Below the pieces are notes generated by a model. It was not told the origin of the DNA. It did not search any database and worked only from the letters and a program-made list of their open reading frames with translations. Both the position numbers and the translations under genes were made by a program. Below are positions 1-5,351 of a DNA stretch of 5,351 nt, in pieces. Source of the stretch: Methylobacter sp. (GTDB lineage: Bacteria > Pseudomonadota > Gammaproteobacteria > Methylococcales > Methylomonadaceae); NCBI GenBank assembly GCA_003158415.1, contig PMJA01000219.1, positions 1 to 5,351 on the forward strand, written 5' to 3'. Within the stretch, counting starts at the first letter, position 1. Each line of letters begins with the position of its first letter.

Positions 1-4
1 CAGC

Positions 5-60
5 GTTGCGTGACGCTGGAGCGTTACCGGCGGCATTCCCACGCCGGAGCGTGAGAACGA
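5..60. repeat. Two tandem copies of a short palindromic intergenic repeat
   Basis: Two copies of the core ACGC-YGGA-GCGT lie 28 bp apart (13-24 and 41-52), and each can fold into a hairpin with a YGGA loop. The second is the longer: TTC-C-CACGC (36-44) pairs with GCGTG-A-GAA (49-57), with one C/A mismatch. The first, 11-26, is a 6-bp stem with one G-T pair. The sequence resembles the TTCCCACGC..GCGTGGGAA repeats scattered between genes in many proteobacteria, including methanotrophs; that family link is from memory. It lies downstream of the parE stop codon, so on that strand it could act as a 3' end structure, but no T-run follows. The array may continue before position 1. Confidence 0.6.
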
Positions 61-93
61 TATATCTGTGGTGTTTTATTTTTGCGCCTTGCC

Positions 94-426
94 TTATGGC
101 GTGTCTTCTAAGCCCTCAATGAGAGCTTGAGGAAGATCGCGCGAGCTGTGCAGGACGCGCAGAACATCGATGTAACTGGGGCGTTCGATATAGAATATAA
201 GGTGCTTTTCAAAATCGGATACAGGCCACATGCGTAAACCTTCCATCATGGGCAGATGAGCATAACGCCGTGAACCTATTTCAGGCTGTTCGCCTATTAG
301 GTCAAAAGATTTCTGCACGGCGTCCAGAAAGCGCAGTGCCGCGTTGAGGTTGTCGCGTGCGATGTAGTCCGCCAAGGCGTCAATTTCTGTATCAGCATGG
401 GGACGGGCGCGGACGGGTTTCATCAT
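94..426 (-). CDS. parE: ParE-family toxin of a type II toxin-antitoxin module (RelE/ParE fold)
   Basis: This gene encodes a 110-residue protein of the RelE/ParE superfamily, a normal length. Visible family features are the N-terminal R-x-x-A-x-x-E-I-x-x-L-x-x-Y-I segment (about residues 8-23), the helix containing NAALRFLDAVQKSFDLI (28-44), the QPEIGSRR turn (47-54), the GLRMWPVSDFEKHLIFY strand region (63-79), and the C-terminal strand with VLRVLHSSRDLP (88-99). The RVLH-x-x-RD ending is typical of ParE. Family members usually poison DNA gyrase and are neutralised by the cognate ParD; this is family knowledge, not shown here. The start overlaps the parD stop as ATGA (423-426), and no good ribosome site lies just upstream, so translation is probably coupled to parD. 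A second ATG follows immediately at 421-423. The gene looks intact. The exact target could differ, since RelE-type members cut mRNA instead. Confidence 0.9.
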   Translation of the reverse strand: MMKPVRARPHADTEIDALADYIARDNLNAALRFLDAVQKSFDLIGEQPEIGSRRYAHLPMMEGLRMWPVSDFEKHLIFYIERPSYIDVLRVLHSSRDLPQALIEGLEDTP

Positions 427-674
427 TGGGCTGGATGCCGTTGTTTGAGAGCCTCGCGCTTGTTGTTCCAGTAAGTTTCATTAACGGAAATGGCAGGGCC
501 GGACTCCAGACTTTCAAGCATCAGTGCTGCTAATCGCTGTTCCGCACGTTTGACCTGATCGTTACGGATGAGGGTGCGGACATACTCGCTCGACGTGCTG
601 TAGCCTTGCTCCTGTACTTGAGTATCTACAAAATCTTTAAGTGTTTCAGGAAGGGATATGTTCATCGTTGTCAT
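423..674 (-). CDS. parD: ParD-family ribbon-helix-helix antitoxin
   Basis: This 83-residue antitoxin is encoded just upstream of the ParE toxin. Its N-terminus MTTMNISLPETLKDFVDTQV gives the beta strand (NISLP) and first helix of a ribbon-helix-helix DNA-binding domain. GYSTSSEYVRTLIRNDQ (about 24-40) gives the turn and second helix. The rest is a charged, toxin-binding tail. In this family the antitoxin binds and blocks ParE, and the complex represses its own promoter. The reading frame is open further upstream to 854, but the added residues look non-coding. The ATG at 674 is preceded by AGGTG (680-684) with 5-nt spacing, and it gives a normal family length. A second ATG at 665 is also possible. 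It shares a 4-nt overlap with parE. Confidence 0.9.
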   Translation of the reverse strand: MTTMNISLPETLKDFVDTQVQEQGYSTSSEYVRTLIRNDQVKRAEQRLAALMLESLESGPAISVNETYWNNKREALKQRHPAQ

Positions 675-703
675 GGTGTCACCTAAAAATGGGTACGGCC
701 TTG

Positions 704-732
704 ATAATGGCAAATTTTGCCAAATTAGTCCA
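704..732 (-). promoter_or_regulatory. Candidate parDE promoter
   Basis: Read on the minus strand, TGGACT (732-727) and CATTAT (709-704) are separated by 17 bp. Each matches the sigma-70 consensus at four of six positions. Transcription would begin near 697, leaving a leader of about 23 nt that contains the AGGTG ribosome site of parD. The match is only moderate; its position and the palindrome within it are the main support. Confidence 0.3.
708..722. promoter_or_regulatory. Perfect 15-bp palindrome, candidate ParD operator
   Basis: TGGCAAA-T-TTTGCCA is a perfect 7+1+7 inverted repeat ending 33 bp upstream of the parD start codon. It sits between the candidate -35 and -10 boxes of the parDE promoter, where a bound ribbon-helix-helix dimer pair would block RNA polymerase. 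Autorepression through short palindromes is normal for ParD antitoxins. Assigning this site to ParD is inference from location and symmetry. Confidence 0.45.
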
Positions 733-783
733 CAAAAAACTTTTTTCCTGTTTTTTGGCGTTGTCTGTTGAAAGTTTTTTGTG
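731..783. repeat. Perfect 13-bp inverted repeat in the divergent antitoxin control region
   Basis: CACAAAAAACTTT (731-743) is exactly mirrored by AAAGTTTTTTGTG (771-783), with a 27-bp spacer rich in T-runs. The pair lies near the middle of the 147-bp gap between the divergent parD and 822-1106 genes. The right arm overlaps a possible plus-strand promoter (TTGTCT at 761-766, 18-bp spacer, CATATT at 785-790) for the second antitoxin gene; that promoter is a weak call. The repeat could be a two-site operator bridged by a DNA-bound antitoxin, a bent A-tract region, or a stem-loop if transcribed. The symmetry is seen directly; the role is inferred. Confidence 0.6.
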
Positions 784-821
784 TCATATTGGATTTCTAA
801 TAAAACCAGAAGTAATAAACC

Positions 822-1106
822 ATGAGCGGCCCCACAATAGAAATTACAGATCAACAGCGCCAGAGTATTAAGGCACTGGCAGCAATACAGGGTAAAAGCA
901 TTAAGGAATATGCTATGCAGCGTTTGTTACCGTTGACCGATGATGAAGAAAAAGCCATGCAGGAATTGGAAGAGTTCTTAAAGCCATGCATTGAAGCTGC
1001 CGAACGTGGCGAAGTAGTCAGCACGTCTGTTTTGGCAATATTTGAGGAAACACAGAAAACGCCACAGGCGGATCTTGCTCTAAAACGCAAACGAGAGGTG
1101 ATGTGA
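822..1106 (+). CDS. Ribbon-helix-helix antitoxin-like protein, apparently without its toxin
   Basis: This 94-residue protein has the layout of a ParD-like antitoxin. A short strand (TIEIT, residues 5-9) and helix (QQRQSIKALAAIQG) are followed by a second helix (SIKEYAMQRLLP, 26-37), together a ribbon-helix-helix fold. An acidic linker (TDDEEKAMQELEEF) and a tail with AAERGEVVSTSVLAIFEE (59-76) follow; the G-x-x-S-x-x-SV-x-x-I pattern is common in the toxin-binding region of such antitoxins. It is not similar to the ParD at 423-674. A ParE-type toxin normally follows, but after the stop here there is only a 27-codon frame, whose ATG overlaps the stop (TGATG, 1104-1108). The ribosome site is weak (AGAAG at 808-812, 9-nt spacing). 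It may be an orphan antitoxin left after toxin loss. The fold and class are fairly secure; the partner is unknown. Confidence 0.7.
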   Translation: MSGPTIEITDQQRQSIKALAAIQGKSIKEYAMQRLLPLTDDEEKAMQELEEFLKPCIEAAERGEVVSTSVLAIFEETQKTPQADLALKRKREVM

Positions 1107-1189
1107 TGGAACAATACAAAACGGGCAGTGTAAGCGATGAGACATTTGACGATTTTCTCGCAGAACTTTGGCTTACTTCAATCATGTAA
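1106..1189 (+). pseudogene. 27-codon frame, possible N-terminal remnant of a HigA/XRE-type antitoxin
   Basis: An ATG overlapping the stop of the preceding antitoxin gene by one base opens a 27-codon frame ending in TAA. The residues SVSDETFDDFLAE (8-20) resemble the start of short helix-turn-helix antitoxins, which often begin with a G-S-x-F-D-D-F-L-x-E motif before the DNA-binding domain. Here the frame stops soon after, and no helix-turn-helix can be read downstream in any frame before the hairpin at 1213. A GAGAGGTG ribosome site (1093-1100) precedes its ATG, so it could still be translated as a small protein. It may equally be a chance frame; the family resemblance is from memory and covers about a dozen residues. 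Confidence 0.25.
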
Positions 1190-1212
1190 AGACCATTCGG
1201 TTACCCACAAAG

Positions 1213-1246
1213 AAAGTGCCCCGCCAGTTTCCTGGCAGGGGACTTT
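1213..1246. terminator. Strong hairpin between convergent genes, probable bidirectional terminator
   Basis: AAAGT-G-CCCC-GCCAG (1213-1227) pairs with CTGGC-A-GGGG-ACTTT (1232-1246) around a TTTC loop. This gives 14 base pairs with one bulged base on each side. It sits between the end of the second antitoxin region on the plus strand and the end of fabI on the minus strand, the usual place for a shared terminator. No run of T follows on either strand, so a classical intrinsic terminator is not proven; it may instead act as an mRNA 3' end stabiliser. The rest of the 1190-1325 gap holds no gene that I can see. Confidence 0.5.
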
Positions 1247-1325
1247 AGTCACAAATCACCCTGAATAAATTAACGTATTTTCAGAGGGGCTTGGCTTTTA
1301 TACGCTTTTATGAGGCGAAAATCCT

Positions 1326-2108
1326 TTAACTAGACGCTAAACCGGCAATATTGTAACCGCAATCGACATAGGTAATTTCTCCGGTAATGCCCGAAGCCAA
1401 ATCGGAACACATAAACGCCGCCGCGTTACCGACTTCTTCTATCGTGATGTTTCTTTTTAACGGCGAAGTATCGGCCGCTTTATTTAACATGGATTTAAAA
1501 TCATTAATACCCGATGCGGCCAGCGTTCTGATCGGGCCTGCCGAGATCGCATTAACGCGTGTGCCTTCCGCTCCTAAGGCCACGGCCATATAACGCACAT
1601 TGGCTTCCAGGCTGGCTTTGGCAACGCCCATGACATTGTAGTTAGGAATCGCCCGTTCCGCGCCCAAATACGTTAAGGTCAGCAATGAACCGTTACGACC
1701 CTTCATCATCGCGCGTCCGGCTTTTGCCAGCGCAGTAAAGCTGTAAGAACTCACATCGTGGGCGATTCTGAAATTTTCGCGGGTGGTGACATCGACATAA
1801 TCGCCGTTCAGCGCGTCACGCGGCGCAAAAGCGACCGAATGCACAATGCCGTCCAAGCCGTCCCAATGCTCGGCCAGTTTTTCAAACACCGTGTTTATAT
1901 GTTCATCAATGCTGACGTCGCATTCTATAACGATTTTTGAATCACATTGCTGCGCCATTTCTTCGACACGGCTTTGCAGCTTTTCATTTTGAAAAGTGAA
2001 CGCCAATTCAGCCCCTTCGCGGTGCATGGCTTGGGCAATGCCCCATGCAATGGAACGGTTACTGGCTAAACCCACAATCAAGACCTTTTTGCCCTGCATA
2101 AAACCCAT
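1326..2108 (-). CDS. fabI: Enoyl-[acyl-carrier-protein] reductase (NADH), FabI
   Basis: This 260-residue enzyme reduces the trans-2 double bond of enoyl-ACP with NADH, the last step of each type II fatty acid elongation cycle in the cytosol. It is a short-chain dehydrogenase/reductase. The nucleotide-binding start is G13[11 protein letters not shown]; the adenine-side CDV is at 63-65 and HSVAFAP at 90-96. Catalytic residues are Y147, Y157 (in PNYNVMG) and K164, with [15 protein letters not shown] downstream. These match E. coli Y146, Y156 and K163 with a one-residue insertion near 137. Residue 93 is alanine where E. coli has glycine, but S. aureus FabI also has alanine there. The start at 2108 is chosen over the ATG at 2114 because GGGGAG (2120-2115) is 6 nt from it but directly abuts the other, and because MGF matches E. 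coli. It is monocistronic in this window and is divergent from the transporter operon. Confidence 0.97.
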   Translation of the reverse strand: MGFMQGKKVLIVGLASNRSIAWGIAQAMHREGAELAFTFQNEKLQSRVEEMAQQCDSKIVIECDVSIDEHINTVFEKLAEHWDGLDGIVHSVAFAPRDALNGDYVDVTTRENFRIAHDVSSYSFTALAKAGRAMMKGRNGSLLTLTYLGAERAIPNYNVMGVAKASLEANVRYMAVALGAEGTRVNAISAGPIRTLAASGINDFKSMLNKAADTSPLKRNITIEEVGNAAAFMCSDLASGITGEITYVDCGYNIAGLASS

Positions 2109-2114
2109 TATCAT

Positions 2115-2120
2115 CTCCCC
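2115..2120 (-). promoter_or_regulatory. Ribosome binding site that decides the fabI start
   Basis: GGGGAG on the minus strand lies 6 nt before the ATG at 2106-2108 and 0 nt before the in-frame ATG at 2112-2114. Only the downstream ATG has a workable spacing, so the protein begins MGFMQGKK, as E. coli FabI begins MGF. Confidence 0.75.
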
Positions 2121-2164
2121 GTGTTGTTATTTTTGTTGTGTTTCAATCCGCACCCCTCCGCATC

Positions 2165-2283
2165 ATTGCCCACAGTTAAGCGGGAGTGCAACGGCTTTAG
2201 CCGTTGCTATCAGCGCTGACTATAGATACAACAACGGCTAAAGCCGTTGTACTCCTGTTTTTAATGCCTTAGCTGTGGGCAGT
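2165..2283. mobile_element. MITE-like or REP-pair palindromic element without coding capacity
   Basis: The element has 11-bp ends that match as an inverted repeat at 10 of 11 positions (ATTGCCCACAG at 2165-2175; reverse complement of 2273-2283 is ACTGCCCACAG). Moving inward, both arms share TAAG, GGAGT and the 18-bp near-palindrome CAACGGCT-xx-AGCCGTTG (2189-2206 and 2232-2249). The right arm carries about 10 extra bases (GCATTAAAAA in the left-arm orientation). A 25-bp centre contains the perfect palindrome TCAGCGCTGA (2210-2219). Either the whole unit can fold into one long arm or each arm can fold alone, like a bacterial interspersed mosaic element. No reading frame of note lies inside. 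It occupies the 308-bp gap between fabI and the transporter operon. I see no clear target duplication; CCGCATC occurs on both sides (2158-2164, 2291-2297) but not flush with the ends. Confidence 0.7.
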
Positions 2284-2328
2284 GACTCCGCCGCATCCGG
2301 CGGGTGAATCCAAGTATCTACGACCCTT

Positions 2329-2358
2329 TTGTTGATGTCCAGTTTTTTGTGCTATCCT
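2329..2358 (+). promoter_or_regulatory. Candidate promoter of the ABC transporter operon
   Basis: TTGTTG (2329-2334) and TATCCT (2353-2358) are separated by 18 bp, a moderate sigma-70 match just downstream of the palindromic element. Transcription would start near 2365. That would leave only about 7 nt before the in-frame ATG at 2372 but about 52 nt before the ATG at 2417, which favours the later start. The -35 box is weak, and TTGATG (2332-2337) with a short 15-bp spacer is an alternative. A short GC hairpin (CCGCC 2288-2292 with GGCGG 2299-2303) lies upstream. Confidence 0.25.
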
Positions 2359-2416
2359 CGCCGGATTCCCAATGATTTTTCCTACGCCTCCGTCAAAATT
2401 TTTTAAGACTAAAAAC

Positions 2417-4267
2417 ATGCAAAAACAACTGACCATCCGAGACTGGATTCTTTATTCTCTCCTTAGCTTATTGATAGTATTACTGTTGCTGACTATGTAC
2501 CAGATTGATCGGCAATGGCTAAAACTCACAGAAATGGAAGCTGCGATGTATGAGCAGTCTAAGGATATGCGGGAACTACATAGCAGTATTGCTTCAGGTG
2601 CGTTGCCTGCTGCATCGGTGGCTAACGCTTCTGCCGCGAAAGATGTGGCTCCAGCTTTTAAGCGAGCCCAGGCCGCAACGCGTTTACCTGATTACGCTCA
2701 GGGTGATTGGCTTGTTGATCCTCTGGAGGCAAATCTTAAGACACTGACACCTTTGATTTCCACTGACGGATATGCTGCAACCGTACAAAGTTTTGTGCAG
2801 GAGAGCTTGGTGACTCGTGATCCTGATACTTTAGAGTGGCAAGGTTTGATTGCTAAAAGCTGGAAAGTCAGCGATGACGGTTTAACGATCACTTTTCAGT
2901 TGCGTGATGATGTCACCTTTTCCGATGGCGTGCCTTTAACTGCTGAAGATGTGGTTTTTACCTACAATTTTACGATTAATGAAGCGATACAAGCGCCAAG
3001 TGATAGAGCGGCTTTGCAAAAGATTAAGGAGGTAAAGGCTAATGGTAAATATGAAGTGGTCTTTACTTTTAATGAACCGTATTTTCTGTCTATATCACTT
3101 GCGGGCGGCAGTGCCATTTTGCCCAAACATTTTTATGAAGAATACTTAAAAAGTCCGCAAAAGTTTAATGAATCCAAGGGTTTATTGCTGGGGAGTGGGC
3201 CCTATAAATTGCTGGATCCTAAAAATTGGAGTCCTGATAAAGACACTGTCGAATTGGTGCGTAATGAACGCTATTGGGGCGACGTACAACCCGCCTTTAA
3301 CCGTTTATTGTGGAAGATTATCCAGAATGACAGTGCCCGGTTAACCACCTACCGTAACGGCGAGATAGATTCTTATATTGCACGGCCTGTCGAATATCAA
3401 ACGCTAAAAAAAGATGAACAAGTTACGGCTAAAAGCCAACTTTTTGAGTACATGAGTTTGGCGAGAGGTTATAAATATATTGGTTGGAATCAAGAGCGAG
3501 ACGGTAAACCGACTCGATTTGCCGATAAGCGGGTCAGGCAGGCCATGGCCTATTTGACCGATGTTAATCGAATTATTGATGAAGTCTATTTGGGGTATGC
3601 TGAACCTGCAATTGGCCCTTTTGGTAGCAAAACCAAACAGCACGATAGCAGCTTGCAACCTTACCAATTCAATTTGGAAAAAGCCAAGGCTTTGCTAAAA
3701 GAGGCTGGATATGAAGATAAAAATGGTGATGGCGTATTGGAAGACAAGGCTGGTCAGCCTTTTGAATTTAAACTGATCTATACCCAATCTGTTGAGGACT
3801 ATAAACGTTTGGTGCTGCTGTTAAAAGATACTTATGCTAAGGCAGGCGTGAGATTGATTGCTTCGCCACAAGAATTTCCAGTCTTGGTGGAAAGTTTGGA
3901 AAAGAAAGATTATGACGCGAGCATGTTGGCATGGGGTGGTGGGCTGGAAAGCGATTTGTATTATGTTTTTCATAGTTCCCAAGCAAAAGAAGGCAGTAAT
4001 CGCAACAGTTACAAAAATACAGAATTGGACAAGGTAATTGAGCAAGCGCGTAGCACAGTTGACGATGAAAAGCGCATGCCATTGTGGCAGCAGGCCGAAC
4101 GGATTATTTACGAGGATCAGCCTTATACGTTTTTAGTTCGAACCAAAGACTTGTTGTTTATTGATAAACGCATCGCTAATGTGCAGATGACCAAAACCGG
4201 TTTGAATTTTGGTGGCTTACCTCAGGAAAACTACGTACCGCTTTATCAGCAAAAATATAAGCAATAA
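2417..4267 (+). CDS. Membrane-anchored family 5 solute-binding protein of a peptide-type ABC importer
   Basis: This 616-residue protein belongs to the SBP_bac_5 family (OppA/DppA/NikA/YejA-like), which captures peptides or similar solutes in the periplasm for an ABC importer. A hydrophobic helix (residues 11-28) follows a short charged N-terminus. No lipobox cysteine or clear signal peptidase site follows, so it is probably an uncleaved anchor. Residues 29-60 look helical and coiled-coil-like; an Ala/Pro-rich linker runs to about 90. The binding domain then shows ESLVTRDPDTLEWQGLIAKSW (129-149), ITFQLRDDVTFSDGVPLTAEDVVFTY (158-183), GSGPYKL (259-265), VRNERYWG (281-288), FADKRVRQAMAYLTD (368-382) and ALLKEAGYEDKNGDGVLED (425-443). 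The last contains the D-x-N-x-D-G loop common in this family. An ATG at 2372 would add 15 residues; I prefer 2417 because of the promoter position and the tidy membrane anchor. The ribosome site is weak for both. It is the first gene of an operon and its substrate cannot be read from sequence. Confidence 0.93.
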   Translation: MQKQLTIRDWILYSLLSLLIVLLLLTMYQIDRQWLKLTEMEAAMYEQSKDMRELHSSIASGALPAASVANASAAKDVAPAFKRAQAATRLPDYAQGDWLVDPLEANLKTLTPLISTDGYAATVQSFVQESLVTRDPDTLEWQGLIAKSWKVSDDGLTITFQLRDDVTFSDGVPLTAEDVVFTYNFTINEAIQAPSDRAALQKIKEVKANGKYEVVFTFNEPYFLSISLAGGSAILPKHFYEEYLKSPQKFNESKGLLLGSGPYKLLDPKNWSPDKDTVELVRNERYWGDVQPAFNRLLWKIIQNDSARLTTYRNGEIDSYIARPVEYQTLKKDEQVTAKSQLFEYMSLARGYKYIGWNQERDGKPTRFADKRVRQAMAYLTDVNRIIDEVYLGYAEPAIGPFGSKTKQHDSSLQPYQFNLEKAKALLKEAGYEDKNGDGVLEDKAGQPFEFKLIYTQSVEDYKRLVLLLKDTYAKAGVRLIASPQEFPVLVESLEKKDYDASMLAWGGGLESDLYYVFHSSQAKEGSNRNSYKNTELDKVIEQARSTVDDEKRMPLWQQAERIIYEDQPYTFLVRTKDLLFIDKRIANVQMTKTGLNFGGLPQENYVPLYQQKYKQ

Positions 4268-4282
4268 ACCGAGATCCAACCG

Positions 4283-5351
4283 ATGTTAACTTACCTACTC
4301 CGACGATTATTGCTGATGATTCCCACGTTGCTTGGGATTTCGATTGTAGTGTTTACAGTGATGGCTCTATCGCCCGGCGGTATTACTCCGCAGGCGCTGA
4401 CCAGCGGCATGGAAATGAAGCCGGAACAGCGTAAGGCGATAGAAGACTATTACAACAAGCGTTACGGCTTGGATAAACCCGCGCCGGTGCAATACTTGCA
4501 CTGGCTGAATAATGTTTCACCGATTGGTTTTATCTCCGACGAGCAGGGCAATCGGGGCGAGTTTTCTTTCAATAAGCCTATGGATTTGGGCACGAGTTTT
4601 CAATACGGACGGCCGGTGTCGGATATTCTTGCCGAACGGATTCCGATCACGCTGCTGCTTAATTTGGTTACCATTCCGGTCATTTACCTGATCGCTATTT
4701 TCGTTGGCATGAAGTCCGCAACCGATCGCGGCGGCTCCTTCGATGTGGGCATGGGCATGTCGATGCTGGCCTTATGGTCTATCCCGACCATGCTGGCCGG
4801 CGTGCTGTTGTTGGGTTTTTTTGCCAATATCCAGCATTTTCAGTGGTTTCCGACTTCCGGTATCAGTAGCCGTGAGGCACTGGACATGCCGTTTTTGCCG
4901 CATTGGGGACAAACCGGTTTTGTGCGTGGTTTTTTGTTGGATCGAGTATGGCATTTGGTATTGCCGGTGATCTGTTTATCTTACGGCGGTTTTGCAGCCT
5001 TGGCGAAATTGATGCGGACGTCAATACTGGAAAACCTGCATTCCGATTATGCGCGCACTGCCCGTGCCAAGGGCTTGTCCGAACATGACGTGTTGTGGCG
5101 GCATGTGTTTCGTAACAGTTTGTTGCCGCTGATCACCATTTCGGCAGGGTTGTTGCCTAGCCTGTTGGCAGGATCTTTAATCGTGGAATATATTTTCAGC
5201 ATCAACGGCATGGGGCAACTGGCGGTGGAGGCGGTCAAAAGCCGCGACCGGGAACTGGTGCTATCAATTACCTGGGTGAGCGGCTTGCTCACATTAATCG
5301 GTTATTTGATGGCCGATTTTTGTTATACCTTGGCCGACCCGCGAGTAAGTT
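4283..5351 (+). CDS. ABC importer inner-membrane permease, OppB/DppB/YejB family (3' end cut by window)
   Basis: The frame is open to the window end, giving 356 residues. The ending YTLADPRVS matches the C-terminal (V/A)DPR(V/I) of this family, so only a few residues are missing. The start MLTYLLRRLLLMIPTLLGISIVVF is the classic first membrane helix. Six helices can be placed at about 10-29, 121-143, 156-181, 224-244, 281-307 and 327-346. The EAA loop that docks on the ATPase is ARTARAKGLSEHD (257-269), followed by RHVFRNSLLPL (273-283). SLIVEYIFSINGMG (298-311) and the SRD at 320-322 are also typical. GGFAAL and the SRD resemble YejB. The first periplasmic loop carries an extra stretch at about 79-100 before DLGTSF. 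It lies 15 bp after the binding-protein gene, with GAG (4271-4273) as a weak ribosome site. A partner OppC/YejE-type permease and ATPases would be expected downstream. Confidence 0.95.
   Translation, partial: MLTYLLRRLLLMIPTLLGISIVVFTVMALSPGGITPQALTSGMEMKPEQRKAIEDYYNKRYGLDKPAPVQYLHWLNNVSPIGFISDEQGNRGEFSFNKPMDLGTSFQYGRPVSDILAERIPITLLLNLVTIPVIYLIAIFVGMKSATDRGGSFDVGMGMSMLALWSIPTMLAGVLLLGFFANIQHFQWFPTSGISSREALDMPFLPHWGQTGFVRGFLLDRVWHLVLPVICLSYGGFAALAKLMRTSILENLHSDYARTARAKGLSEHDVLWRHVFRNSLLPLITISAGLLPSLLAGSLIVEYIFSINGMGQLAVEAVKSRDRELVLSITWVSGLLTLIGYLMADFCYTLADPRVS

Noticed and set aside
675..854. Upstream extension of parD by 60 codons
   Set aside because: The added residues have no ParD similarity and cross the palindrome and inverted repeat; the ATG at 674 has a good ribosome site and gives the normal family length.
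641..871. Plus-strand 76-codon frame spanning the parD start and the divergent intergenic region
   Set aside because: It overlaps the parD coding start antisense and the T-rich control region, has no recognisable domain, and runs into the better-supported gene at 822 in another frame.
1294..1311. Direct repeat GCTTTTAT twice, 10 bp apart, downstream of fabI
   Set aside because: Only two short AT-rich copies and no folding or T-run consistent with a terminator; chance is sufficient.
1827..1841. Alanine 93 in FabI as a triclosan or diazaborine resistance change
   Set aside because: Resistance substitutions at this position in E. coli start from glycine, but alanine occurs naturally in other FabI proteins such as that of S. 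aureus. It is ordinary variation.
2158..2297. CCGCATC on both sides of the palindromic element as a target-site duplication
   Set aside because: The copies are not flush with the element ends, and the right-hand one is part of a small GC hairpin, so they do not behave as a duplication made on insertion.
4743..5292. Several short frames on both strands inside the permease gene
   Set aside because: They are shadows of the long permease frame, which carries all the family motifs and is not listed as closed only because its stop lies beyond the window.

Overview
The window looks like a chromosomal segment of a gammaproteobacterium. The best single clue is an E. coli-type FabI enoyl-ACP reductase, which aligns to the E. 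coli enzyme from memory almost end to end. The short palindromic repeats at positions 5-60 and 2165-2283 (ACGC-YGGA-GCGT and CAACGGCTxxAGCCGTTG cores) resemble intergenic repeats I associate with methanotrophs of the Methylococcales. That genus-level guess rests on memory and is weak.

Left third (1-1250), accessory: two tandem copies of a small palindromic repeat; then a complete ParD/ParE toxin-antitoxin pair on the minus strand (antitoxin 423-674, toxin 94-426, ATGA overlap); then a 147-bp divergent control region with a perfect 15-bp palindrome and a perfect 13-bp inverted repeat; then a second, unrelated ribbon-helix-helix antitoxin-like gene on the plus strand (822-1106). This second antitoxin has no recognisable toxin. 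It is followed only by a 27-codon reading frame (1106-1189) that resembles the broken N-terminus of a HigA/XRE-type antitoxin. A strong hairpin (1213-1246) separates this block from fabI, which converges on it.

Middle (1326-2416): fabI on the minus strand is a housekeeping gene of type II fatty acid synthesis. Its upstream region, shared with the divergent transporter operon, holds a 119-bp MITE-like or REP-pair palindromic element (2165-2283) with near-identical ends and no coding capacity.

Right half (2417-5351): the first two genes of a peptide/nickel/opine-type ABC importer operon on the plus strand. The first encodes a family 5 solute-binding protein that appears to be held in the inner membrane by an uncleaved N-terminal helix. 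The second, 15 bp downstream, encodes an OppB/DppB/YejB-type permease that runs off the window end only a few codons short of its expected stop. The second permease and the ATPases would be expected beyond the window. The binding-protein gene is clearly more AT-rich than the permease gene.

I found no CRISPR array, tRNA, rRNA, integrase or transposase gene. The less ordinary features are the back-to-back antitoxin locus with its symmetric control region, the orphan antitoxin, the palindromic element and the membrane-anchored binding protein. None is by itself strong evidence of an undescribed system.
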